DNA of 64,000 nt from Acidobacteriota bacterium. Lineage in GTDB: Bacteria; Acidobacteriota; Terriglobia; Terriglobales; Acidobacteriaceae. Positions within the stretch are counted from its first letter, which is position 1. Each line of letters starts with the position of its first letter. Below, in pieces: positions 27,617-35,984 of this stretch. The stretch is from NCBI GenBank assembly GCA_023410055.1, contig JAEYQK010000073.1, forward strand, positions 66,527 to 130,526. The letters are read 5' to 3'. The notes under the pieces were generated by a model that was not told the origin of the DNA, searched no databases, and worked only from the letters and a program-made list of their open reading frames with translations. Made by a program: the position numbers and the translations under genes.

Positions 27617-28453
27617 TTAATTTCTCGCGCTCTGACTGGCGCTGGCATAGGTCAAGAGGTATCCACCAACTGTGTTTACGTCTATGGTTATGCACCCGTC
27701 GCTCCGAGTCGTAAATACGTACCGAGTGTCCAAGGGCTCATAAATCGAACTCCGTTGGCGCGGTATACCTTTGGCGTGGTTCTTGTACCAATCCGTGGTT
27801 TCCTGTGTGCCGTGCTGCTTCTCCTTGTCGGAAATGACGAAGACGTCTGGCCGACAGAATGCAAACACATCCTCGCAACAACCGTTCTCGCGTCCATGGT
27901 GAGAAGTCATGAAAACTTTGACCCGGCCCAAGTGACTCCTAAAATTAGGCAGCTGTAGAAGAGCTTTCCACCCCGCGACTTCGAGGTCACCGGGGTAAAT
28001 GATGGAAAATCCGGCATACTCGACGAACGTAACTAGACTGAGATTATTGGTGTCGGTAAATGAGGAAGATGAATTGTAAAAAAAAGTCACTGATGCCGCG
28101 AAGTTAAAGGACAGGTTGATGCCGACAGGATTGCAGAGGTACCGATGTACAGCCGCGACACCGCTGTCCATGCCATCGGTCTTCATCATTTTGAGGCGCG
28201 GCGCACTTAGGGTCGGATTTACCCAAATGGTTCCTAGCGGAACAGAGTCCCAGACATTTCCGAAATCGCTAACATGATCTTCGTCCAGGTTTGACAAGAT
28301 CAGGGCTTCACAGCGCTCTCCCCGAAAGTGGATGGATGGCCACCAGTACGGCTCGTCAGAACGGTGGCCGCAATCCAGCATAATACGCTTGCCAGTTGGC
28401 TCACTAATGGCGCTACAAGCCCCATGGCCTACGTCAAAAATATCGATTTTCAT
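27617..28453 (-). CDS. Divergent ComEC-type metallo-beta-lactamase-fold protein (first gene of the cassette)
   Basis: 278 residues, predicted soluble. It starts MKIDIFDVGHGACSAI and has LDCGH (26-30). The first metal motif reads SNLDEDH (54-60), so the first His of HxDxDH is Asn; the bridging Asp is in IIYPGDLEVAGW (156) and the late motif is MTSHHGREN (185-186). The C-terminal part is VFVISDKEKQHG and TTRSDGCITIDV. It is much diverged from the 25726-26778 protein (different length, no long insert), so they are not a recent duplication. It is the promoter-proximal gene of the three, with palindromic repeats just upstream. Confidence 0.82.
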   Translation of the reverse strand: MKIDIFDVGHGACSAISEPTGKRIMLDCGHRSDEPYWWPSIHFRGERCEALILSNLDEDHVSDFGNVWDSVPLGTIWVNPTLSAPRLKMMKTDGMDSGVAAVHRYLCNPVGINLSFNFAASVTFFYNSSSSFTDTNNLSLVTFVEYAGFSIIYPGDLEVAGWKALLQLPNFRSHLGRVKVFMTSHHGRENGCCEDVFAFCRPDVFVISDKEKQHGTQETTDWYKNHAKGIPRQRSSIYEPLDTRYVFTTRSDGCITIDVNTVGGYLLTYASASQSARN

Positions 28454-28559
28454 CAGTTCTTCTTTTTGTGATTTCTACGACATCTCTGTTCTGATTTCGT
28501 AAATTTCCACAGCCCTTTGTTTTCTCAGGGCAAATCACTGCTACATTGAATTCGTAGCT

Positions 28560-28640
28560 CGGCGGACGCCGGGAGAAATGCAGGTCCCTCGACTACGGAC
28601 GCGAATCTGTATTCGCGTCCTCCGCTCGGGATGACGAATT
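28560..28640. repeat. Dispersed repeat with palindromic core
   Basis: Contains AAATGCAGGTCCCTCGAC, the reverse of the GGACCTGCATTTC seen in copies 1 and 2, followed by GGACGCGAATcTGTATTCGCGTCC, a near-perfect hairpin (about 28598-28621), and GCTCGGGATGACGA (compare TCATCCCGACC at 24721). It lies upstream of the MBL cassette. Confidence 0.65.
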
Positions 28641-28675
28641 GATAAACTTTGCCGCAGCGCGGCGGGGCCCGGATC

Positions 28676-28737
28676 CCTCAGACGACTGTCAGTCAGCGTC
28701 AGTCAGACATCAGTCAGAGACTGAAGCTAACTCCTTT
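28676..28737. repeat. Short tandem CAGTCAG repeats
   Basis: The heptamer CAGTCAG occurs three times with spacers of 3-4 bases between about 28687 and 28717, with diverged neighbours on either side. Noncoding. Confidence 0.6.
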
Positions 28738-28792
28738 AAAACATCAGTCGTAACAGATAACCCCCATGGGGGAGGGGGGTAGGTAACTCAAA

Positions 28793-28865
28793 AGTACTCA
28801 GTACCCAGTACTCAGTACTCAGTGAAACCGAGTTTCTGAGTACTGAGTACCGAGTACTGAGTACT
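28793..28865 (-). terminator. Long hairpin 3' of nrdJ
   Basis: Arms of 30 bases at 28793-28822 and 28836-28865 pair at 28 positions around a 13-base loop. Each arm is itself built of ACTCAGTACT-like units. It starts five bases after the nrdJ stop on the minus strand. No clear T-run follows, so it may be a repeat insertion or mRNA 3'-end stabiliser rather than a classical terminator. Confidence 0.6.
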
Positions 28866-28870
28866 CGTCT

Positions 28871-31800
28871 CTAGCTGCATCCGCTCGTGCTGCCACACGA
28901 CATGCACTTGTAGCAGCTGCCGTTGCGCACCATGATCGAGCCGCAGAAGCTGCATGATGGAGCATCCCCGAGGTCCACGATGTCTCTCATCGCGTCGGCC
29001 ACGTGGGAGCTCGTCGGCTTCTGGTCGTTGGCCGCTACCAACTGCTGCTGAGTTGCGCTGGGAACGGTGCCGTTTTCAGGCTCGTTCACGGCGACTGGTG
29101 ACTTCGGACGGAAGTTCTCAAATAGCGTTCCCTGCTGTCCGGTGAGGAAGCGCAGGTGCAGCCAGCGGAAAATGTAGTCCATGATCGACTTGGCGAAGCC
29201 GATGTCGGGATTGTGGCTCCAGCCGCTGGGCTCGAAGCGCGTGTGCTCAAACTTCTCGGTGAGCAGCTTGAGGGGCACGCCATGTTGCAGCGCCATCGAC
29301 GTTGCCAGCGCGAACGAGTCCATCAGGCCGCTGACCGTCGAGCCTTCCTTCGCCATGGTGACGAAGATTTCGCCCGGCTGTCCGTTGGGATACATGCCGA
29401 CCGTGATGTAGCCTTCGTGTCCGGCGATGTTGAACTTGTGCGTGATCGACGCACGCTCGGGTTGCAGCTTGTGACGCACCGCGCGCGGCGGAGCGTTGAG
29501 ATCCTCTTCCTCGACCGGCGCAGGCGCGGCGACAACCGCAAGCGTCGTTGCCTGTTTGTCCTTGTTCGACAGCACAAGCGGCTGAGCCTTCTTCGAGCCA
29601 TCACGATAGATGGCGACTGCCTTCAAGCCTAAGCGCCACGCCAGCGTGTAGGCTTCCATGATGTCCTCGACCGTAGCCTGCTCGGGCATGTTGACCGTCT
29701 TGGAAATGGCGCCCGAGATGAACGGCTGCGCGGCCGACATCATGCGCAAATGCCCAGCTGAGGCGATGCTCCGAGTGCCCTTCGCCGGACGCAGCGAGCA
29801 ATCGAACACCGCGAGGTGGTCCGCCTTGATGTGCGGCGCGCCCTCGATGGTGCCCGTCGCGTCGATGTAGCTGACGATCTTGTCCGTCTGTTCGCTGGTG
29901 TAGCCGAGCTTGAAGAGCGCGGCCGGGACCGTCGAGTTGACGATCTTGATCATGCCGCCGCCAACCAGCTTCTTGTACTTCACCAGCGCCAGATCGGGCT
30001 CGATGCCGGTCGTGTCGCAGTCCATCATGAACCCGATGGTGCCGGTCGGAGCCAGCACCGTTACCTGCGAGTTGCGGTAGCCGAAGCGCTCACCGTGCTG
30101 GAGCGCCGCGTCCCACGTGGCAGCCGAAGCCTGCTTCAGTGCCGGGATCTGCGCCACGGCAGTCGATCCGGCGTGCTCGTGCTTCTCGTCGATCTTGTTG
30201 ACCTCGGCGCGATGCATGCGGATGACGTCGAGGAACGGCTCGCCGTTGACGTAGTACCCAGGGCAAGCGCCGCCGCGATCGGGATTCGCCACGCGTTCGT
30301 CGTTGGCCAGATGCTCGGTCGCCGGTGCAATCGTGCCGCACAGCTCAGCGATCCGCGCCGACTGGTAATAGGCTTCGCCGGTCATAATGGCTGTCACGCA
30401 CGAGGCATAAGCGCGGCCAGCATCGGAGTCGTAGGGAAGTCCAGCGGCCATCAGCAGCGCGCCAAGGTTGGCATAGCCGAGTCCCAGCGGGCGGTAGTCG
30501 TGCGAGTTGCGCGAGATCATCTCGGTCGGATAACCGGAGTTGTCGACCAGGATCTCCTGCGCGGTGATCATGATGTCGATGGCGTACTTGTAGGCGTCAA
30601 CGTCGAAGGTGCCGTTCGGGGCGAACTTCATCAGGTTCAGCGACGACAGGTTGCAGGCCGAGTCGTCGAGGAACATGTATTCCGAGCAGGGGTTCGAGGC
30701 GTTGATGCGTGCCGACTTCTTCGACGTATGCCACCGGTTGATCGTCGTATCGAACTGCATGCCCGGATCGCCGCACTGCCAGGTAGCCTTGGAGATCTTC
30801 TGCAGCAGGTCGCGGGCGCGGAAGGTCTGGACGACGCGGCCGTCCTTGATGGCGCGAGTCGAGAACTCGCTGTCGCGCTCGACCGCGTACATGAACTCGT
30901 CGGTCACGCGGACGGAGTTGTTGGCGTTCTGGAAGAAGATCGAACTGTAGGCTTCCGAGTCCGGCCCGGAGGCGTCATAGCCGGCCGCCGCCAGCGCCCA
31001 CGCCTTCGCCTCTTCCTTCATCTTGCACTCGATAAAGTCAACGATGTCGGGGTGCTCGACGTTGAGGATGACCATCTTAGCCGCACGACGGGTCTTGCCA
31101 CCCGACTTGATCACGCCCGCAAAGGCGTCAAAGCCCTTCATAAACGATAGCGGTCCGCTGGCGGTACCGCCGCCGCTTAGCCCCTCGGTCGACGAGCGCA
31201 GGGGGGACAGGTTCGTGCCGGTGCCGCTACCCCACTTGAACAACATGCCCTCGGTCTTGGCCAGCGTCAGGATGGAGTCGAGCGAGTCGTGGATCGAGTT
31301 GATGAAGCAGGCGGAGCACTGCGGATTCTTGTAGCCGGTCGTGCCGTATTCAATCTGCTGGGTGTCGGGGTTCCAGTGCCAGTTGCGTGCGTCGGAGTTG
31401 GGTTCCAGCCGGTCGCAGCCAACGTTGAACCATACCGGCGAGTTGAAGGCCGCCATCTGGTGCAGCAGGATGTGCACCAGTTCGTCGTGGAAGACCTCGG
31501 CGTCGTCGAAGGTCTTGAAGTAGCCCCCGGCCATACCCCAATCGCGGATCGTCTCAGCGACGCGGCTGATGAGCTGGCGTACGCCGGTCTCGCGGTCAGG
31601 CATGCCCAGGGTGCCATGCAGATACTTCTGGGCGACGATGTTCGTCGCCGTAACCGACCAGTCCTTCGGGACCTCGACGTCAGTCTGCTCGAAGATGATC
31701 TTGCCCGAGACGTCCTTGATCAGCGCCGTGCGCAGTTCCCAGTCGACGGTGCTATAGGGGTCGGTACCCGCTTCGGTGAAGTAACGTTTGAAAGTTAGCC

Positions 31801-31900
31801 CGGGTGCCCGCTTCTTTGTAGTAGTCGTCTGGGTGGTTTTCTGAGCCACTTCGTTGCTAGTTTGAGCGGCTGCTGCAACTTTCGGGCTGGCGTCGGCCAT
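28871..31900 (-). CDS. nrdJ: Vitamin B12-dependent (class II) ribonucleoside-diphosphate reductase
   Basis: Makes deoxyribonucleotides using adenosylcobalamin, with no oxygen requirement. I start at the ATG at 31900 (MADASPKVAAAAQ) because AGGAGAG lies seven bases upstream; 1,009 residues. Landmarks: a Lys/Thr/Gln-rich N-terminal tail, FNSPVWFNVG, NPQCSACFINS, GSGTGTNLSPLRSS, the active-site NPCSEYMFLDDSACNLSSLNL region with catalytic Cys and Glu, TVLAPTGTIGFMMDCDTTGIEP, and a C-terminal zinc-ribbon-like Cys motif (SCSFCGSIMVRNGSCYKCMSCG) that carries the redox-active cysteines. No partner subunit is needed. Single gene. Confidence 0.96.
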   Translation of the reverse strand: MADASPKVAAAAQTSNEVAQKTTQTTTTKKRAPGLTFKRYFTEAGTDPYSTVDWELRTALIKDVSGKIIFEQTDVEVPKDWSVTATNIVAQKYLHGTLGMPDRETGVRQLISRVAETIRDWGMAGGYFKTFDDAEVFHDELVHILLHQMAAFNSPVWFNVGCDRLEPNSDARNWHWNPDTQQIEYGTTGYKNPQCSACFINSIHDSLDSILTLAKTEGMLFKWGSGTGTNLSPLRSSTEGLSGGGTASGPLSFMKGFDAFAGVIKSGGKTRRAAKMVILNVEHPDIVDFIECKMKEEAKAWALAAAGYDASGPDSEAYSSIFFQNANNSVRVTDEFMYAVERDSEFSTRAIKDGRVVQTFRARDLLQKISKATWQCGDPGMQFDTTINRWHTSKKSARINASNPCSEYMFLDDSACNLSSLNLMKFAPNGTFDVDAYKYAIDIMITAQEILVDNSGYPTEMISRNSHDYRPLGLGYANLGALLMAAGLPYDSDAGRAYASCVTAIMTGEAYYQSARIAELCGTIAPATEHLANDERVANPDRGGACPGYYVNGEPFLDVIRMHRAEVNKIDEKHEHAGSTAVAQIPALKQASAATWDAALQHGERFGYRNSQVTVLAPTGTIGFMMDCDTTGIEPDLALVKYKKLVGGGMIKIVNSTVPAALFKLGYTSEQTDKIVSYIDATGTIEGAPHIKADHLAVFDCSLRPAKGTRSIASAGHLRMMSAAQPFISGAISKTVNMPEQATVEDIMEAYTLAWRLGLKAVAIYRDGSKKAQPLVLSNKDKQATTLAVVAAPAPVEEEDLNAPPRAVRHKLQPERASITHKFNIAGHEGYITVGMYPNGQPGEIFVTMAKEGSTVSGLMDSFALATSMALQHGVPLKLLTEKFEHTRFEPSGWSHNPDIGFAKSIMDYIFRWLHLRFLTGQQGTLFENFRPKSPVAVNEPENGTVPSATQQQLVAANDQKPTSSHVADAMRDIVDLGDAPSCSFCGSIMVRNGSCYKCMSCGSTSGCS

Positions 31901-32487
31901 GGTTCGTCTCTCCTGAATGCGACCGCCAAGGGTCGTTCCATCCCTCTCCTCTTGGGAAGAGGTGTTGTTTACGAATGTCTTCTGATTTGTGATTGAGAAG
32001 TGACAACAAAAAGCTTCGCGCTGACGCTTTTGCCCCTGATGCTCACTTTCATCAATCCCCCCAAACCAATACTTACGTTGACTGTCTTTCCCGACCTCGC
32101 CAACCAACCAAAGCGGCGGACTCCCCGGTCCACGGGGTAATTTTGCGACACCACTCAGTCGCTCTCACAATTTGGCGAATACCTGCGAATCGGAACTGCT
32201 GGCTACCGGGAACCCTAATCCCAACAAAACCCTGGGATGCGAACAGTAATGCTTTAAGTTGTGCGTGTCAAGACCCTACCCCAACATATTGTATTTTCAG
32301 CGTTTTCGGAAGCCGATTTTCGAAGATTTAAAGCAGTCCGTCTGGCGGGCCCTTCTGCAAAATCAGGAACTCTGTACCGAACGAATGTAAGCGCAGGAGG
32401 GGCACCCGTCAATTCCACAAAAGTGGTGCAAATAAGTGGGCAGAAAATGCGGGATACAACAAGGACTGCGTTGATGGATCGAGCCGA
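31901..32487. other. Intergenic region without a recognised gene
   Basis: About 590 bases upstream of nrdJ. I looked for a cobalamin riboswitch, expected for some B12-dependent genes, and for NrdR boxes; neither is convincing. The segment is less GC-rich near 32270-32320. Confidence 0.4.
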
Positions 32488-32874
32488 TTAGGCGGCCTGT
32501 GCTTCCCTGGAACTGAGAATTTGCCTGAGTTTCTGCAACAAAACTTCCGGCCCGTCCAGCGAGTCCATGCTGGCAGCCGCCTCTTGAGGCGGGTCTTCCC
32601 CAGTTGTCTTGATTACAAGGATGGGAACGTTCGGAGCGATCTGCTTAAGATCGCGCGCGAGACGGTTTCTCTCTACGAATTCTATGGAGTCTCCGAGAAC
32701 TATCGCATCGATTCCACCAGCCCTCATCCTTTCAACAGCTTGATCGTCCCGCATGGCGGTTTCGATGGTGTAACCAGCGGTGCGCAAGACCGCGTTGCGG
32801 CTTGCCAGCAACATTGCATCGCGACTGATCGACAATATACGAGGCGAACCGGGGGAGGGATTTGGACTGCACAT
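32488..32874 (-). CDS. Receiver-like protein without the phosphorylation residues (pseudo-receiver)
   Basis: 128 residues with a receiver-like pattern: RILSISRDAMLLASRNAVLRTAG (first strand and helix), AMRDDQAVERM, IDAIVLGDSIEF, VPILVIKTTGE, and a final helix. The acidic pair of true receivers is replaced by SRD, and the phospho-acceptor position reads GDS (Gly 61, Asp 62). There is no output domain. Such domains often act as interaction modules. It is divergent from feoAB, 219 bases away. Confidence 0.7.
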   Translation of the reverse strand: MCSPNPSPGSPRILSISRDAMLLASRNAVLRTAGYTIETAMRDDQAVERMRAGGIDAIVLGDSIEFVERNRLARDLKQIAPNVPILVIKTTGEDPPQEAAASMDSLDGPEVLLQKLRQILSSREAQAA

Positions 32875-33049
32875 CTGTAGCTCCTCAGGATTCCTCTTCG
32901 TCTTCTCAGCATCTATATTGACTCTGCTGCACTACCGAGAGTTGCGCCAAGTTCGGCCAGAGATCTGGGGATTCTGTTGCAGGTGACACATGCAAAACGC
33001 GGGTACCTCCCGGCTCCGCTCATCACAGTTCGGTGTGACTTTTGTCGCT

Positions 33050-33077
33050 TTGCTGCGCGCTCGGGGCGCGGTACAAT
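33050..33077 (+). promoter_or_regulatory. Probable promoter of feoAB
   Basis: TTGCTG at 33050-33055 and TACAAT at 33072-33077, 16 bases apart, resemble -35 and -10 elements. Transcription would start near 33084, immediately before the Fur box. Confidence 0.55.
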
Positions 33078-33088
33078 GTTTATGGTTT

Positions 33089-33103
33089 TGAAAATGATTT
33101 TCA
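33089..33103. promoter_or_regulatory. Fur box
   Basis: TGAAAATGATTTTCA is a perfect 7-1-7 palindrome matching the Fur consensus TGATAATNATTATCA at 13 of 15 positions. It lies just downstream of the predicted -10 and overlaps the earliest ATG of feoA, so iron-loaded Fur would block the promoter. Confidence 0.75.
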
Positions 33104-33426
33104 ATTTGTCCAAGTTGGCTAACTCAATCTCGCTCGCCGATCTTCCGCAGGGTGAATCTGCCATTTTGAGCGAACTGCAACTGAATTGCGACGTCACAGA
33201 CCATCTGATGAATCTCGGTTTTGTACCCGGAACGGAAGTGACGGCTGCGCAGAGCGGGCCCGGTGGGGATCCCCGAGTTTACCGTGTCGAGCGCACTGAA
33301 GTCGCGCTACGACGCGACATTGCCGGACGCATCAGGGTTCAGCTGTTATCTTCAGAGAAGACGGTGCCGTCTGTAGGGCGCGAGGCCGTGCTGGTCCTCA
33401 GTGCGAATAACGCGAGCGCAGACTGA
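33094..33426 (+). CDS. feoA: FeoA-domain protein
   Basis: Small SH3-like cytosolic partner of FeoB, about 110 residues. The FeoA domain is clear: SISLADLPQGESAILSEL, then VTDHLMNLGFVPGTEVTAAQ and DPRVYRVERTEVALRRDIAGRI. The start is uncertain: ATGs at 33076, 33082 and 33094 lie in or next to the promoter and Fur box, so translation may begin at 33094, or at TTG 33106 or 33115, nearer the domain. Its stop overlaps the feoB start by one base (TGATG). Confidence 0.9.
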   Translation: MIFNLSKLANSISLADLPQGESAILSELQLNCDVTDHLMNLGFVPGTEVTAAQSGPGGDPRVYRVERTEVALRRDIAGRIRVQLLSSEKTVPSVGREAVLVLSANNASAD

Positions 33427-35312
33427 TGGGTACTTCCAGCCTAGCCTCCTGTCATTCTTCAGGAAGTGATCTTCGGGATCGTTCAGGAGTAGTCAGGACC
33501 ATTGCCGTTGTTGGCCCGCCGAATTCCGGCAAGACGACACTTTTCAACCGACTGACAGGCTTGCGCCAAAAGGTCGGCAATTTCCCTGGTGTCACCGTCG
33601 AACACCACACCGGCTACCTGAAGGATGCCCACGGCAATGACGTTGCGCTCATCGATTTGCCCGGAGTATATGGACTGTCGCCGCGCTCGGAAGATGAGCG
33701 GGTAACGATCGATGTGCTGAGCGGCGCGGTCAATGGAATTACCCGTCCGGGTGCAATCATTCTTGTGCTTGATTCGACGCGCTTGAGCCAGCATTTTGTG
33801 CTCGCGGCCCGAGTCATCGCGCTCGGCCTGCCGACGCTGGTCGTCCTGAACATGGCGGACGAACTGCACAAGCAGGGGGGACAGATCGATGTTCTGGCTC
33901 TTGCCAAGCAGCTTGGGACCCCCGTCGCTTTAGTCGCGGCATCGAGCGGCGAAGGTCTCAGTGCAGTAACGAACTTCATCAGTGCTGACCATGAAGCTCC
34001 GTCGCCACTTTCGCTTCCGGTTCTGAACGACGCGGCCCACTGCCGCAATTGGGCGGTAATGGTCGGACACAATGCTTCTTACCAGCGTCCCGCCAGCCCC
34101 GTCTGGACACAGCGGCTCGATTCCGCTTTTCTCCACAAGCTGTGGGGACCGGTGATCTTCGGCGTCGTGATTCTTGCGGTTTTCCAGACGATCTTTTTGA
34201 TTGGCCAACCGCTTTCGAACGCCTTTCAGGCTCTGATCCAAACCGCAGGCGATCACGTCGCAGCTCACGTTCCCGACGGTATTCTGCGTTCGCTGGTCAT
34301 GAACGGCATCTGGAAGGGAACTGGCTCCGTGCTGGTCTTCCTGCCCCAGATCATGTTGCTATTTTTTGTGATCGGCATTCTCGAAGACTCGGGATATCTC
34401 GCGCGCGCTGCCGTGATTGCCGATCGGACCATGTCCCGCGTCGGATTGAACGGCAAGTGCTTCATCCCGCTGCTTTCTGCCTACGCCTGCGCCGTACCAG
34501 CCATCATGGCCACGCGCACCATCGAGAACAAGCGCGACCGCATGGCGACCATCATGATCGCGCCATTCATGACCTGTTCCGCGCGCCTGCCGGTCTACAC
34601 CATGCTGATCGCAGCGTTCATCCCCGACCGCCATCTGCTCGGACCGCTTTTCGGAACACGCGCTGCCGCGATGCTGTCGCTTTACGTGCTTGGGTTCCTG
34701 ATGGCGGTGATCACGGCACGGGTTCTGAAATCGTCGATTCTCAAGAGCAAGGACGCGCCGTTCATCCTCGAGATGCCGCCCTACCGCTGGCCGCAGGCAC
34801 GCACGCTTGGACTACATCTGCTGGACCGATGCAAAGCATTTCTGGTCCGTGCCGGAACGGTCATTCTGGGCGTATCGTTGCTGCTGTGGGCACTGACGAA
34901 CTTCCCGCTACACAACGGGCACCCACCCGATATTCAGGATAGCCTGGTTGCCAGGGCCGGGCACCTCATAGAACCAGCCATCCGGCCGCTTGGTTTTGAT
35001 TGGAAGATTGGTGTTGGACTCGTATCTTCTATCGCTGCCCGCGAAGTCATTGTCGCCACGCTGGGCACGCTTCACGGCGTCGATCCGGAATCGCAGCAGA
35101 TGGGACTGCAAGCCGCACTGCGTCACGAGATCACTCCAGCGGCTGCGATGGCACTGCTCGTCTTCTTTGCTTTCGCCATGCAGTGTATGTCGACGATGGC
35201 GGTAGTCCGGCGGGAAACCAATGGCTGGAAGTGGCCAGCGCTTCAGTTTACTTACATGACATCGCTGGCCTGGATTTCGGCGTTCGCGGTGTATCAGTTG
35301 ATGAGAGTGTAG
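33426..35312 (+). CDS. feoB: Ferrous iron transport protein B
   Basis: Inner-membrane Fe(II) transporter with an N-terminal G domain, 628 residues, shorter than E. coli FeoB (773). G motifs: GPPNSGKTTLFNRLTG (G1, about 29-44), GNFPGVTVE (G2), DLPGVYGLSPRSEDE (G3) and VVLNMADE (G4). The membrane part has the family motifs VLVFLPQIMLLFFVIGILEDSGYLARAA, FIPLLSAYACAVPAIMATRTI (conserved Cys and PAIMATR), and SARLPVYTMLI. Membrane segments run to the C-terminus, and the cytosolic tail with FeoC-like contacts is short. Coupled to feoA. Confidence 0.95.
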   Translation: MGTSSLASCHSSGSDLRDRSGVVRTIAVVGPPNSGKTTLFNRLTGLRQKVGNFPGVTVEHHTGYLKDAHGNDVALIDLPGVYGLSPRSEDERVTIDVLSGAVNGITRPGAIILVLDSTRLSQHFVLAARVIALGLPTLVVLNMADELHKQGGQIDVLALAKQLGTPVALVAASSGEGLSAVTNFISADHEAPSPLSLPVLNDAAHCRNWAVMVGHNASYQRPASPVWTQRLDSAFLHKLWGPVIFGVVILAVFQTIFLIGQPLSNAFQALIQTAGDHVAAHVPDGILRSLVMNGIWKGTGSVLVFLPQIMLLFFVIGILEDSGYLARAAVIADRTMSRVGLNGKCFIPLLSAYACAVPAIMATRTIENKRDRMATIMIAPFMTCSARLPVYTMLIAAFIPDRHLLGPLFGTRAAAMLSLYVLGFLMAVITARVLKSSILKSKDAPFILEMPPYRWPQARTLGLHLLDRCKAFLVRAGTVILGVSLLLWALTNFPLHNGHPPDIQDSLVARAGHLIEPAIRPLGFDWKIGVGLVSSIAAREVIVATLGTLHGVDPESQQMGLQAALRHEITPAAAMALLVFFAFAMQCMSTMAVVRRETNGWKWPALQFTYMTSLAWISAFAVYQLMRV

Positions 35313-35333
35313 GGACGGGGCTGTGCCCCGTCC
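35313..35333. repeat. GC-rich hairpin at the feoB stop, copy A
   Basis: GGACGGGGC-TGT-GCCCCGTCC, perfect nine-base arms, begins at the base after the feoB stop. An identical hairpin follows the methyltransferase gene at 38668-38688. No T-run. Confidence 0.8.
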
Positions 35334-35349
35334 ACAAAGCAGCAACAAA

Positions 35350-35898
35350 TCAACGCTGTGTCGACGACGCAACCGTTACGTCATTCGCTAGCAGAAACAC
35401 TCCTGAGGACTTCTCCGCGTCTTTCATCGAGCCAGAGGAAGCTGTCGTCTCCTGCGAGGCATATTTGCTCGCCGGCTGGACGACTCCTTGGATTGTGACA
35501 ACATCTCCCTTACGGAAACGCTTGGCGTCCAGATCGGGATTGTTCGCCGCCTTGACCACAAGCAACCTGTGACTGCTGTCAGATCCCACCCAAAAGTTAC
35601 CGGTGTCGTTCGTATCCTGCACCATGACGTTCTGCAGCACGACTGACTTGCCGACCCACGCTGTGGGATTCGCATTGTAGATCTTCCCTGGATCGACAAG
35701 CACGGTGGGCTGGCCCGCATCCTGCGATTGACTCGTCTGCGTTTGATCGTTAGTGGACGGGCTACCTGATTGCCCACTCGGCGTCTGACCCGGCTGAGTC
35801 GGCGCCTGGGGCGTCATCTGGCCCATTGCCGTTCCGCCGAGCATCAATCCGACTCCGAGAACTGCCGCAGAGACACTGCACCTCATGCGCTCAAACAT
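35350..35898 (-). CDS. Secreted OB-fold-like protein
   Basis: 182 residues started at ATG 35898, which has AAAGGAGGAG about seven bases upstream. The signal peptide covers SAAVLGVGLMLGGTAMGQ. Residues about 30-65 are a Gln/Thr/Ser/Pro-rich linker. Residues about 70-150 (DPGKIYNANPTAWVGKSVVLQNVMVQD ... NFWVGSDSSHRLLVVKA ... GDVVTIQGVVQPA) have the alternation typical of a small secreted OB-like barrel (BOF/NirD class). No catalytic residues obvious. It lies convergent to feoB. Confidence 0.7.
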   Translation of the reverse strand: MFERMRCSVSAAVLGVGLMLGGTAMGQMTPQAPTQPGQTPSGQSGSPSTNDQTQTSQSQDAGQPTVLVDPGKIYNANPTAWVGKSVVLQNVMVQDTNDTGNFWVGSDSSHRLLVVKAANNPDLDAKRFRKGDVVTIQGVVQPASKYASQETTASSGSMKDAEKSSGVFLLANDVTVASSTQR

Positions 35899-35984
35899 CT
35901 TCAGCTCCTCCTTTGTTGTTCTTAAGGAATTTGACGATGAGTGGCTGTGGATAGATGCATCTTCGCTTCCGCTGTTGCGGATGC

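Noticed and set aside
28676..28865. CRISPR-like repeat array
   Set aside because: Units are 7-11 bases with tiny or no spacers and form one large hairpin; no cas genes are present.
29816..31150. Long plus-strand frame (444 residues) inside nrdJ
   Set aside because: It is the antisense shadow of the GC-rich nrdJ coding region, with Arg/Val/Asp-rich composition.
32041..32220. Possible cobalamin riboswitch upstream of nrdJ
   Set aside because: GACCGGGGAGTCCGCC on the minus strand recalls a B12 box, but the other conserved riboswitch segments were not found.
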